A model generated the notes under the pieces. The model saw nothing but the letters and a program-made list of their open reading frames with translations, was not told where the DNA came from and did not search any database. A DNA stretch of 64,000 nucleotides from Tiliqua scincoides (taxonomy: Eukaryota; Chordata; Lepidosauria; Squamata; Scincidae), in the NCBI RefSeq assembly GCF_035046505.1, contig NC_089821.1:39923348-39987347 (forward strand). The letters run 5' to 3'. The position numbers were made by a program, and so were the translations under genes. Numbering within the stretch: position 1 is the stretch's first letter; each line of letters begins with the position of its first letter. Shown piece after piece: positions 1 to 11,202 of the stretch.

Positions 1-2115
1 TAGATCTCTTATTTTCCCAGGATTCAAAACATATTATTTTATCACTGGGACAATGCAATTTCCTCACACTTTTTCTCTGTAGGAAGCACACCGATTGAAA
101 ATTCAATATTCAATGTGGCTACACGGATGTTAAAGCACCATAGTGACCCGACATATTCAGTGATAAGAGTTCACTATGCCCAGTCCATTTTCTGGGTTCC
201 ACATTTTCCATGGCAACTGTACCACTGCTCTCAGGCAATGAGCATTCCTCAGCATTCCTTCCAACCCTGAAGCGGGGTGTAGGGTTGTCCCTGAAGCAAT
301 GCCATGCTTCACCTACTCTCCCCAACTTCAGGTTCAGAAGGAGATCTAGTGGTCGGGTCACTGTGCTACAGAGGCACCTGGTGTGCCTCACCAGTACAGG
401 GTCAAGTAATCCACCCCTTCCAGTTTAGGTAAATGAGACAGAGAGCTGCTGTGCTTCCGAGACACTCCAAGCACCTAATAAATATGGAGTCAAACCAATC
501 CATCCCCCTTTCCTCCTCTATAAGCTTGGAGTTAAAGGGAATCACTTTGAATCTGCATTTTCCAGATATTCAGGACACCTAAGACTCCATTAACTAAATC
601 CCTTCACCTCATCCCTTCCACCTGGTGTGCCTCCTTAAACACAGAAGTCATATAATTCCAATCTAGAGAAGAAGGTTAGGAGCAATTACCCCAAAAAACT
701 GGAGTAGGGAAGGGAACAGAGGGTTCTCTCTGATTTTGCCCTTACTTTTGGAGGTGGGGCATCAGGTCAGAGACAGGACACCAACTCTTAGGAGAGAGGC
801 CAAACAACCATAAAGGTCTGGTTAGTCACCAAGGCCAACGCAAAACTATTCATCCCACCTATACCATATACATGACTTTTTTTAGCTTTCTTTCAGTTAG
901 AGGCTGTTGTACTACTGTCACGCGTAGGCCTTTAAACACAAGAGTCTGCAAAGCTGAGCAAGGACCCCTCACTTCTTGTAAGTTTCGACCCGACTCCTTC
1001 AGAAACATTTGGACTTAAAAAAGGGGACGTTTTATTTTTCAGTTCTGTGAAAGCCATGCACTTCTCCTCTAGAGTGTATACTCCTCAGCAAGCATGCACA
1101 GATATTTTTCCTTCAAGACTATTACCACTTTCATACCAAACGCACAATTTTTCTTCTGTTGCAAATAAATTCCTAGTCATTAAAAACAAATTCATTGGTT
1201 TGAGATACACTGAGTATTTCTTAATATATATAGGAGCTTGATATTACTGAAAAACACCTTCAAAGAAGGCCCCACAACCTTTTTGAGATAACACATTTCA
1301 CAGTAACTTCTTAAAAAAATTGACTATCAAACTTCAAAGCTTTTATTTAAAAGCTAAAAAAAGACAACAGCTTTAATTATGCTGCCCTTTTCACATGGCA
1401 ACCTGACAGACTTTTTAGTGCTATTCTTATGCAACAATAAGTGTTTAATAACTGAATATAGCATGCATGTTGAAGTATGAACAAACTTTTTTGGCACACT
1501 ATTCGTTTCAGGAGAGTTGCATGAAAGATATTCCATGATAAGAGAGTTTCAAACTTTGCAGGAGTCACGCAAAACCAAGACACTCAGACTTGCCCATACA
1601 AATCTCACAAACAAAATAGATCCATCTTTTCAGACAGATAACTTGCATATACTCCAAAGGATATTGGAAGTCTCACAATTCCTGCTGAACCTGTTGAAAA
1701 TTAGGGCCTTTTGAAAGAAAATAATGGCAAATGATTTCTTTACCTTCTACACAGTGGCAATTAGCAACCAAGCATCCAGAACTTGCTTAGTTTATATTAA
1801 CAGTCACAGACATTTCCAATTGCTATTTAACCCATTGTAACAGAGCATCAAATTCCACTTTGAATTTTCTTGTAAAGAGACAAAACATCTTGTACAATTT
1901 TCTATAAGAAAATTATGGACCTGAGAGTTGGGGAAGCTAAATGAAGATAACTGGAATGAAGGCTGAAAACCAAATGAAACACAGTAATTGTGGTTTTACT
2001 ATACATAGGAGAGAGAGAACAAAAACCAAAGCAAACACACACAGGCAGGCCCTGTACAGCTGCATTATAAAGTTCCATATTGAACTCCTTGTTTGATAGG
2101 GATATTAAAACAAAG

Positions 2116-2196
2116 TTAACCCTTTTCCGCCAAGCCCACAGGTGTACACATTTGATCCCTGTTGCGTATATGCAACATTGGGCAGAAATGGTTTAA
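2116..2196. mobile_element. piggyBac-like mini-MITE, 81 bp
   Basis: Bounded by TTAA at 2116-2119 and 2193-2196. The ends are inverted: CCCTTTTCCGCC at left, and GGGCAGAAATGG at right, whose complement is CCATTTCTGCCC. The core contains GTTGC.TATATGCAAC, itself palindromic. A second copy lies in the other orientation at 21692-21774. The TTAA target points to the piggyBac superfamily. Confidence 0.6.
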
Positions 2197-2484
2197 ATAA
2201 GAACAAAAGTGAAATCATAGCACCATATCATAAAGGTGCTTTAAAAAAGTAATATGTGTACTAGAATTGTATTTATCTTTTCATATTTCCAGAGAAAAAT
2301 TCTTAATCAATAATACATAACTTTAGTAACCAAAACCATACTGGCAACACATTTATCTAGATATCCTCACAGTCAGTTGTGCAAGATTGGACTTATTTTT
2401 ATAAGGTGCGAAGGACCAATCCTCTCCCAGAAAATGAATCCCCTTAAAAAGCATTTCAAAAGACTGTTGTGTTACTCACTATGG

Positions 2485-2845
2485 CAGTGTTTCTCAAACT
2501 GTGGGTTGGGACTCACAAGGTGGGTCGCGAGCCAATTTCAGATGGGTCCCCATTCGTTTCAATGTTTTATTTTTAATATATTAGACTTGATGCTAGTATG
2601 CTATGTGACTGCATTTGGGGAAATGTTACAAGTCTGTACTTTGAACAGGCTACTATGTATATGCTTTTAACAGTGACAGTAAATGGAACTTACTTCTGGG
2701 TAAGTGTGGGTAGAATTGCAGCCTAAGATTGTTAAAAGATTTTCCTGCTTGATGCCACTTCTGGTCATGACATCACTTCCAGTGTGTCCCGACAGATTCA
2801 TAATCTAAGAAGTGGGTCCCAGTGCTAAAAGTTTGAGAACGACTC
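2485..2845. mobile_element. hAT-type non-autonomous element with internal palindromic MITE
   Basis: Starts CAGTGTTTCTCAAACTG and ends GTTTGAGAACGACT, imperfect inverted ends of the CAGTGGTTCTCAAAC type. Flanks CACTATGG and CACTAACA are a decayed 8-bp target repeat. The middle (about 2,680-2,730) holds part of the AATCCTA palindromic MITE. The same family is seen at 29432, 52991 and 53501. Confidence 0.65.
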
Positions 2846-4129
2846 CACTAACACAAAGGGATCAAGTCCATAAACACATGTAGCCAGCTAGCTGAAGTGC
2901 CCCAACAACCTTTTTCTATATGTTGAGCCAAGGATGGTTTGTGCCTCCCCACTACCCGATTTCCCCCTCCCCCATGGTTTTGCCACCCCTGCACTTGTGC
3001 TCCCCCATGGATGAGGGGCCAAGCAAGCATGCAAGAGGGAAGGAAAGCAGACAGGCAAGTAAGTGAGCAAGGTGGGCCCCACTCACTCACCCTCCCATTC
3101 CTCACTCACCCTCTCTCTTCACATAGGGAAGATCAAGTAAACACACCATAACATAGATATGGAGGGTAGAGAACAGTGCCCCTGCCCTAACTTATCAGGA
3201 GAATGGTACACAAATGAAGAGTGTCGGGTGCTGCTGGAAGAAAAGAGAAGGGGGTGGGTTCCAGATCACTATGCCTATTTGGCACCTCGTAAGCACCAAA
3301 TGGGCAGGGATAGGTAGTCTGAAGACATGGCAGCTTTTCTTTGTCCTTCACCTTTCTCCCTCCAATAGTGTTACTGCTGCGGAATTTCTCTTCCAATTCT
3401 CTCTCATTGAGCCAGAAAAGGATCACATCAGGTCCAATTTATCTATTAGGCACAGTGCCTAGGGCTCGCCATACTTTAGGGGCCCATAAGAATTTCTTTA
3501 ATTTCTTTTAAAATCAGAATTAAAAAATGAACTTCTAGGGTCAAAGAAAATAGTTTAATTTTTTTCCTTGCATCCAAAAAAAGTGAAACTTTTAGGGACC
3601 ATAAAAATCTATTAAATTTTGCATAAAACAGAAAAAACAAAATGTGGACTTAAAATTATATCAAAAAGTAATGTTTAGTATTGATATTAAGTGGGAGAAG
3701 CCCACAAAGGCAAAAGTACCTAGGGCTCACAAAAATCATAATGAAAACCCTGGATCACAGTGCTCACCAAATTAGAGAGGGTGGCAGACCAACAGGCTGG
3801 GTTCTTGTCCATTCAATCCATTCACCATCCCTTCAACTTTGCCACACCATGAACCATTTCAGGTCAACACACAGTAGCTCGGCTCTGAGCTGAAGTATAA
3901 AAATCCAGCATATGTCAAGATATCAACTTAATATTTCATCTGAACAGAATGAAAATGCTGTGTGTATTTACCCTATGGTAAATGTAGTCCCCAAAATCAA
4001 TTTCTATACAAAAAAGACAAACAGAAATAGAAAACCAAGACTTCCCTTCACCTCAGTATTCAGTAATCATCATAGAATCAAATTATGCTCATGGGTCATT
4101 CTGTGAAATTGACTGCACTAGAACGGCAG

Positions 4130-4410
4130 CACTTCAATTAATCTATGGAACCTGCTGCCACAATATGCAGTGATAGAAACAAGCGTATATGACTTTAAAA
4201 GGGCACTGGACAAAATCACAGATGAAAAGTCTGTTAACATTTATTAGCTACGATGGCCGCATGATCAGGTTGAGAGGCAGTCCAAGTCCAACAAATCATG
4301 CAGGGGAGCAATAGTGGAAGAGGGCTGTGTGTTCATGGGTTACCAGAGGCATTTTGCTAGCCACTGGAGGAACCAGTTGATTAGATACACCTTTGGATTG
4401 ATCAACAGGA
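4130..4410 (+). mobile_element. Old CR1 LINE 3' fragment
   Basis: The translated start resembles the CR1 C-terminus (NLLPQYAVIETSVYDFKRALDK) followed by 3' UTR-like sequence. Much more diverged than the CR1 copies at 16.4 and 44.1 kb, so an old insertion. Confidence 0.5.
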
Positions 4411-5008
4411 CTCTTAATGTTCATATGGCATACAAAGTTTTAGCTACTGTGTGACAAAACTTTGATTATGTAAACATATTGTAATTTACTATACAGTACA
4501 TAAGTCACTGTGCAACAATGTTAAGCCACAACCTTCAAACACTGGTAAAGTGCAAACAAGCACATTACATTAAAGATATTTGTCTATATAATTGGTACTA
4601 ATGACTATAATCTTCAATCATTCATTTTCATGTGTTCCATCAAACTATCCTCTTTTCTAAGACCTGCAAGCCTGCCTTGTTTTAACTTTACTATCATGCT
4701 CTCCTCCTTCAGTCAGAATTTTCCTTTAAATATGAGTTATTTTAATATTCCAAACAAATATATTATAACAAATAAAGCAATTCAATTCATGTATTTAAAT
4801 AGAAATCTGCTTGGTTAACTGGGGTGAGCAAGAATCACTTCTGGGCAGTCAGGTAGGGCCCCTTCGTAAAGTGGAATACAAGTGGTTCCTTTTGTTGCTC
4901 TTGGTAATATTTCAGGTTATCAACATGCTAAAATGGCTAGAACAAGGTACATATGGATAGATGGGCTACCAATAGAGGGCTACTAGTGTTGTGGACTTAT
5001 CTGCAGGG

Positions 5009-5172
5009 TTACCAATGGTTGGTTGGCAACCTTCAGTCTCGAAAGACTATGGTATAAGCCTACAGCACCCAGTATTCCCAGGTGGTCTCCCATCCAAGTA
5101 CTAACCAGGCCTGACCCTGCTTAGCTTCCGAGATTGGGCATGTGCAGGGTAACAGTTGCTGCTGGAGTAAAT
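5009..5172 (-). mobile_element. 5S rRNA-derived SINE with RTE-like LINE tail
   Basis: Read on the minus strand, 5155 to about 5053 matches vertebrate 5S rRNA (CTCGGAAGCTAAGCAGGGTC, GGTTAGTACTTGGATGGG, GACCACCTGGGAATAC) with roughly ten bases missing in the first third. It is followed by ATAGTCTTTCGAGACTGAAG and GTTGCCAA, which is exactly the 3' end of the RTE-like LINEs at 48,356 and 51,027. It is flanked by 21-bp direct repeats differing at three positions (4988-5008 and 5173-5193), so it retroposed as a unit. It is a SINE3-class element, not a functional 5S gene. Confidence 0.85.
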
Positions 5173-6172
5173 GTTGTAGACTTATTTGCAAGGCTGATAT
5201 AAATAATACTAAATGGAATTTCTCAAAATAGTCACTATATTCTTCCTGTTAGATAACCAAATCTTTATCCATTTCACATTACAGTCTCCTATGACTATGG
5301 TAGAGAGAGGAAAGAAAAATGTTGAAATTCTACCATTCCTTGTGGAAACAGTACAAGAGTCTGGTGGCATAAATCATATCTTCAAAATCATTGAATAGTC
5401 TGCAGGCTCAATCATCACTTGACAAAGGGAAGTTATCTCATCAGCTTCTTCATTTTCTGTAACCAGATGAATGCTACAGCATCCATGCTGGCAAACTATG
5501 GTTAGACAATTCATGGAGGGAAGGTGCTAACCATCACTGGACAATTCAAACATCATGGCAAGAGTGGGGAGGGGGGAAGATGTAGAAAAATGAAGAAATG
5601 AAAGAGTCAATGCAAGAGATTAGAGGGGGAGAAGGAAGTGCACTGACTTACAGAATGTTCCTGAGCCTCGAAACAGTTTGGTAGATCAAATTTCTGACGT
5701 CTCAGTCAGACTTCTGAACAACTGCAGGAAGTGTACTGCAGTTAAAGATAGTCAATCAAAACCAGTATAGTTATATTGCTCCCAAAATTATGCACCATTT
5801 GTAAAAATTTTGCTACAAAAAGTAAAAATATCCCAAATTATCTCACCAACTGAAACAGGAGAACATAAAACTAAATACTTCCTTGTCCCATAGTTCTCAG
5901 ACTCCAAGATGATTAAACTACTAGATCCAGCATGAAACAAACTATCAGAAGATTAACTTGCAGCAGTGTATGGAGACTGCCAAAAACGACTGTCATACTT
6001 CTGCTGCAGTACCACAGTCCTTGAATACATTAAGCTGAAAGACTATGACTCAGGATCATCTAGTGAGCTTAGGCAGGACTTTAGTTAGGAATATATTTTA
6101 CACCTAATACTAGTTGTACTCCAGCTTTACACTGCAAACAAATTGTTTGCAATTTGTTGTAACAGATAAGTT

Positions 6173-6379
6173 CAGCAATTTTTAACCAGTGTGCCGCAAA
6201 TGATCCGCAGGTGTGCCACAGGAGTTTGAGGGAGGGTCATTCATTAATAGGGCCATTGGGGATGCAAGTCCCCTACCAGCAGCCTTGGTGTGCCTTGTCA
6301 ATTGTCCAAACACTGATGGTGAGCCTTGACCATCACCTTGTCAGTGTACCACGAGATTTAAAAAGGTTAAAAATTGCTG
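6173..6379. mobile_element. hAT-type MITE with perfect 15-bp inverted ends
   Basis: CAGCAATTTTTAACC at the left is the exact complement of GGTTAAAAATTGCTG at the right. Flanks GATAAGTT and GTCTAGTT are a decayed 8-bp duplication. It is related to the element at 8564-8774 (shared GTGTGCC, GGGCCATTGGGGATG, GGTGTGCCTT). Confidence 0.7.
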
Positions 6380-6406
6380 GTCTAGTTTCTGCTGGTTATT
6401 CTATAC

Positions 6407-6729
6407 CAGGGCTCTCCATACTGTGTCCTGCAGGCTAGATCCAGCACATGGCCCAATCTACCTCCTGGGTGAGCTGAAAGTTCTGCTCCACCGGGGAGCC
6501 TCCTTACCATGCTGCCAATCTCCCCCAAACTGCACGCCATCCAGCTGCTTCTGGGATCGGTTGTCCCAATAGGCTTTGCGTCAGATTTCTGGGCAGACAT
6601 AGCTGACCCACATGTAGTTTGGGGGAGACTGGCGGCACAGTAAGAAGGCTCCCCAGCGGAACGGAGCATTCCATTCATACTGAGGAAGCCTTTTGCAGAA
6701 CACAGCAATCTTTAGTTTAGAGACCGCTG
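6407..6729. mobile_element. hAT-type element with palindromic core
   Basis: Starts CAGGGCTCTCCATACTG and ends TTTAGAGACCGCTG. Flanks TTCTATAC and ATCCATAC match at 6 of 8 positions. The core folds back: GGGGAGCCTCCTTACCATGC pairs with sequence near 6,630-6,660, and CTCCCCCAAACTGC with GTAGTTTGGGGGAG. A plus and a minus open frame across it are by-products of the fold-back. Confidence 0.6.
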
Positions 6730-8563
6730 ATCCATACTGTGGATAAAGAAGCCGTGTGTGTGTGCAAGTAATGAGAGTTTCAGATCAAGTTTATTCTACT
6801 CACTGGTATCGACATGACTGCCTCAGCACAGCGTTCAGATCTTAATGTGCTGGTATGTATACTATAATATTCTTCAAAAAAGCAATTAAGCCTTAGTAAT
6901 ACAAGATCTGAGTGCAGCTCAAAACAAGACCTCATTATAGCCCTTTACTATTAAATCCTCACTGAGAGGTGGGGCACACCCAACAAGTCCTATTATGAAA
7001 CTTATTAGGTTTGTGGCAAGTCTTGCTTAGCATGGCAATTTTAGAATACACACATTTCAATCTGAATGGGAATTATCGAACCATGAAACACATGCCGAAA
7101 GCACCTTGGTGTATAATTGGATTGCCTATCCAAGTTCTCCTATTCCATCTCTGATGCACAAAACATATCTACATGATCCTTAATTTCTGCCAATATTAGA
7201 AGCGTGTGTTTGTTTTAAGTACTATATTCCTGCATACATTTGTTATCTTAAAATGAATCTGTTTATATTTTTGAGAATTCTATTTAGTGACCAAGTGAAA
7301 AACTGTAAAAACTGGAATTCTCTGAATGTGCAAACACATCCGTCCCCACTCTCCATGTTTAAAACATATGATAATGGGAATTAAAATCATGCAGCCCTGC
7401 CCTAGCTACCTCATACTTAACCTGAACCTATTAACATATCCTTATTTTCTGCATTGTAAACCTCTTTGGCTTCATATACCTGAACTTCTATTAAAGTTAA
7501 TCCCCTCCACCTTCTCCAGGCCTTTAAGCAATACAACACCAATGTATAATCCATTTCAAAATTAAATAATTGATTCCTCCTGTCTGCTACAAATCTTCTC
7601 TGCTGACATTTTGTGTGTATGTGCTTCCAGCTATTCTAGCAGCCAAGCAGCATTTTGCCCTGAATTTCTTACACCTTCCTTTTAAACACGGGGTTCTTGA
7701 AACCTAAGTAAAAACTGACCAAAGGGCTCAAAGGTTCTCATTTTATCAGTACTGGAAGAATAATTTTTAGGAAACCTCTTGGAATTTTTAGTAGGTCTAC
7801 ACATTCAGTCCAGGGTGTGATCAAACACAAAACCACATATACACACCTTGTAACTCCACACCCTTGAGATCCTAGATGAGGTCCACACCTAACATTGTTT
7901 TCTGTGGTATTCTGTCTATTACAATGGCTTTGTTACATTGAAAAGATGGGAGCTCATTGCATTTAGAACTTCTTTTGCTGAGTCTACATACCAAGGCTTC
8001 CAAACCAAACCAAGGAATATTATCTGGATCAACTGATTATATAGGAATGCATGTGTCATTGCTCGGTTAGCTCAAATTTCGCACTACCACAATACTTTTG
8101 TGTCACCTCTGCTGTAACCAAACCAGGTCCTTGCTTGTCAACCTGGAGAATATTTTTGCATTCAGCAAACTGTGGGTTTGTTCATTTGGCAGATACTAAC
8201 AAAGTGCTCAAGTTCTACCTTTATCTCTCCCTGCAAATCTGTCCAAAAGACTAAGGGGGTTGGAAAATTGACAGTTTTGATGTGTAGGACATCTATACAG
8301 TCTTTTCCCCTCCAACCACTATAAAGCCAAAAACAGGAAGATCATAGACTCAAAGCAAGGAAACTGAGGAATTAAACAACTGAATTCTAAACAATAAAGT
8401 AACTTACTGCAGGTTTTTAAACTCTGAGCTTATTCCAATTCAAAGCATGCTGACCAGGATGTTCAAAGGGCTTACCCTCTAGTTAGTATGTACCTACAGG
8501 ACTGCAGTCTACATTTAATAATTTAGTATTGTATACACAAGATGATGTCCTCCTACTCCACAG

Positions 8564-8774
8564 AAGTGATTTTCAACCGGTGTGCCCTGAATGGTGCTCA
8601 GGTGTGCCGCAGGAGTTTCAGGGGAAGGGTCATTTATTAGTAGGGCCATTGGGGATGTGAGCCCCCACTGGAAGCATGGTGTGCCTTTTCAATTGTCCAG
8701 AAACTGATGGTGTGCCTTGACAATTTTAGTGCCTTATCAGTGTGCCATTAGATGCAAAAGGCTGAAAATCATGC
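8564..8774. mobile_element. hAT-type MITE, relative of 6173-6379
   Basis: Ends are AGTGATTTTCAACC and GGCTGAAAATCATG, with shared interior phrases GTGTGCCGCAGGAGTTT and GGGCCATTGGGGATG. Same family as 6173-6379 but with more diverged ends. Confidence 0.6.
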
Positions 8775-9189
8775 TCCAGTCAAGAATCCAAAGTCAAACT
8801 ACCCATCTTTAACCTTCCTATCTACTAACACTTAAGATTTCCACTTTTCCCACTGCACATGCACTGAAAAAGATCACTCTTCTCCTTTAAAAGAAAACAC
8901 CATGGATTTTACAATATCATGGTGATAGTCCAATCTGATAGACGCTTACTCAAAAACAAGTGCCAGAAAAGGTTTGAAATAATCCAGATGAACACTAACG
9001 GGGGGGGGGGGAGAGATCCAGACTACTAGGACTTACTTCTGAGCAAAACACCCCCTGGATAGAGGTCTAAAGATTTGTATTTGAGCTTTCTCAAATCCTA
9101 CAGGATCCTACACATGCTTGTGCAAAGTAGCTCCTCTGGATTCAATGCAGGCACACGTAGGATTGCAGCAATTAGGTCCAAGCCCTATG

Positions 9190-10085
9190 TAAGAACATAA
9201 GAGCCAAGCTAGATCAGGCCAAAGGTCCATCTAGTCCAACTTCCTTTATCCCCCAATGGCCCACCAGGTGCCTCTGGGAGCACACAAGACAACAAGACAC
9301 CTGTATCCTGTTGCCACTCCCTTACACCCAGCATCCCAAGGTAGCCTGCTTATAAAAACAGGAGGCTGCACATATGCATGGCTTGTACCCTGTGATGGAC
9401 TTCTCCTCCCAGAAATCTATCCAATCCCTTTTTTGAAAGTACCTAGGTCAGATGCCATCATTCATCACCATATCCTGTGGCAGGGGGTTAAGAACATAAG
9501 GACAGCCCCACTGGATCAGGCCATAGGCCCATCTAGTCCAGCTTCCTGTATCTCACAGCGGCCCACCAAATGCCCCAGGGAGCACACCAGATAACAAGAG
9601 ACCTGCATCGTGGTGTCCTCCCTTGCACTGGCATTCTGACATAGCCCATTTCTAAAATCAGGAGGTTGCACATACACATCATGGCTTGTAATCCATAATG
9701 GATTTTTCCTCCACAAACTTGTCTATTCCCCTTTTAAAGGCATCCAGGCCAGATGCGGTCACCACATCCTATGGCAAGGAGTTCCACAGACCAACCACAT
9801 GCTGAGTAAAGAAATACTTTCTTTTGTCTGTCCTAACCCTCCCAACACTCAATTTTAGTGGATGCCCCCTGGTTCTGGTGTTATGTGAGAGTATAAAGCG
9901 CATCTCTCTATCCACTTTATCCTTCCCATGCATAATTTTGTATGTCTCAAGACTCCAAAGTTCCAAAGGAGCACAAAGGAGTCTTTGGAACCCAAAGACT
10001 CATTCCATGTCAAGTAAGGAAATATTCCCTTTTACACAGCCCTAGTGTAATTAGGCTGGGATAATTTCTCTACAGGTGAGGGAGG
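9190..10085 (-). mobile_element. Older CR1 3' end (subfamily 2), split by a younger CR1
   Basis: 9190-9488 is a CR1 3' end in minus orientation (tail AAGAACATAAGAG, then CCATCTAGTCCAACTTCC), and its sequence resumes at about 9,996 with GACTCATTCC..AGTAAGGAAAT. The gap is filled by the CR1 at 9489-9950. The sequence from about 9,358 onward is repeated at 10,258-10,600. Confidence 0.6.
9489..9950 (-). mobile_element. Young CR1 3' fragment inserted in an older CR1
   Basis: Minus orientation, 5' truncated. It starts with the 3' tail AAGAACATAAGGACAGCCCC. Translation of 9769-9966 gives the CR1 C-terminus (LETYKIMHGKDKVDREMRF, then [20 protein letters not shown]), very close to the CR1 copies at 16.4 and 44.1 kb. 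The break at about 9,950 joins a short stretch with an internal inverted repeat (ACTCCAAAGTTCC and GGAGTCTTTGGAAC). Confidence 0.8.
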
Positions 10086-10579
10086 TGTAGAGAGAAGGTA
10101 AAAGAAAAAGCTATTTGCTGTCTCTCCCTGTCAAGGCTTCATCTCTCCCCGTCTCCAACCAGCCCGTACAGAGCGCGCCGCGCGCTCTCTCTCTCTCTCT
10201 CACAAGCACACACAACCTGTTTCACAAGGTGAAGAGTGAGGCGCCAGCCTCAGGCCAACCAGGAGGCTGCATATACACATATGCATATGCATGGCTTGTA
10301 ACCTCTGATGGACTTTTCCTCCCAGAAATCTATCCAATCCCTTTCTTGAAGGCTCCTAGGCCAGGTTCCATCATTACCACATTCTGTGGCAGGGAGTTCC
10401 ACAGACTCATTCTGCACTAGGTAAGGAAATTTTTCTTTTTTTACACAACCCTAGGTTGGAAAGATTTCTCTGAAGGCAAAAGGCGTGTACAGAGAAGATA
10501 GAAGAAAAAGCCATATGCTGTCTCCCTGCCTAGGCATTGCCTCTCCCTGTCTCAAACCAGCTTGTATAGAACACACACA

Positions 10580-10600
<21 letters not shown>
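9996..10600. repeat. Tandem duplication in LGR4 intron 1
   Basis: Two adjacent units share AGGAGGCTGCA.ATA, ATCTATCCAATCCCTTT, AGTAAGGAAAT, AGAAAAAGC.AT.TGCTGTCT and CTCTCCC.GTCTC..ACCAGC, then run into CT/CA repeats. Unit 1 is about 9,358-9,488 plus 9,996-10,220. Unit 2 is about 10,258-10,600. The CR1 at 9489 is only in unit 1. Confidence 0.65.
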
Positions 10601-10612
<12 letters not shown>

Positions 10613-10985
10613 GCGGGAACAACCCCAAACACAGACAAAACTCTCACACGCATATGTGGAGATAGCCCCAAACACACACAAACTCTCTCACACACACACA
10701 CTCACTCACTCACTCACACACGTGGGGACATACAAAACTCTTGCTCCCCCAACACACACATGTGGGGACAGCCCCTTTCTCTCTCTCACATGCACACAGA
10801 TACAAATATATGTGGGGATAGCCCCAAACACACACAGACACACAAAACTCTCACACACGTAGGGACAGCCCCATACTGTTCTTACGTTCTAAAAATCTCT
10901 CATACACACACACATATGTGGGGACAGCCCCAAACACACACAAAACTCTCTCACTCACACACAGGTACACGTATACGTGGGGAAG
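10570..10985. repeat. CA/CT-rich minisatellite next to the LGR4 exon-1 donor
   Basis: (CT)n and (CA)n runs are followed by about six or seven units of roughly 40-60 bp, each built as TGTGGGGACAGCCCC then AAACACACACAAAACTCTC. The array stops about 30 bp from the donor at 11017. It creates a long artefactual plus-strand open frame. Confidence 0.85.
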
Positions 10986-11017
10986 CCACCAGGCGGAGGG
11001 AGACGCGCCGTACTTAC

Positions 11018-11202
11018 AGGGAGTGCGTGAAGGCGCTGAGCCCCTCGGGGACGGCGGAGAGCGCCCTCCCGGAGCAGTCCACCGCGCCGTCCCCATCGCA
11101 GCTGCAGGGCGCCGAGCACGGAGGCGCGGAGGCTCCTCCGCTGGGCCCGGCGAGGCTCCAGGCGAAGAGGAAGCAGCAGCCGAGCAGCGGCGGGCAGCGC
11201 AT
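11018..11202 (-). CDS. LGR4: LGR4 coding exon 1 (signal peptide and start of LRRNT cap)
   Basis: First coding exon of leucine-rich repeat G-protein-coupled receptor 4, a plasma-membrane receptor that binds R-spondins and potentiates Wnt/beta-catenin signalling. Reading minus strand from the ATG at 11202, it gives 61 full codons plus two bases. Residues 1-26 form a hydrophobic signal peptide (MRCPPLLGCCFLFAWSLAG...). Residues 27-62 form the LRR N-terminal cap with cysteines 29, 33, 35 and 43 (CX3CXCX7C); SCDGDGAVDCSGRALSAVPE closely follows the human LGR4 sequence as I recall it. The exon ends at a consensus donor: ACTCCCT then GTAAGTA, with the intron starting at 11017. The reading frame would stop at once inside the intron, which supports splicing here. 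The next exon should start with the last base of a Leu codon (phase 2). No later LGR4 exon was recognised at 1-11,017, as expected from the very long first intron of LGR4 in other vertebrates. LGR5 and LGR6 are less good matches. Confidence 0.93.

Larger units (their letters stand above)
1..11017 (-). other. LGR4: LGR4 intron 1 (5' portion, runs off the window)
   Basis: Intronic sequence from the exon-1 donor at 11017 to the left edge. No exon of the LGR4 repeat array was found among minus-strand frames. It holds the hAT, piggyBac-like, CR1, 5S-SINE and minisatellite features listed separately. At 1-2,115, 2,850-4,120, 4,420-4,985, 5,195-6,170, 6,740-8,560 and 8,780-9,185 I see only AT-rich non-coding sequence without a repeat I could name. 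3,440-3,740 has a T- and A-rich stretch with repeated phrases such as CCTAGGGCTC at both ends, which may be an unrecognised transposon. Confidence 0.85.

Noticed and set aside
5053-5155. Functional 5S rRNA gene
   Set aside because: About ten bases of 5S are missing, a LINE tail is attached, there is no terminator T-run at the 5S end, and target repeats flank the whole.
1-11017. LGR4 exon 2 within the window
   Set aside because: No minus-strand frame shows the expected DISMNNITQL-like LRR sequence with splice sites.
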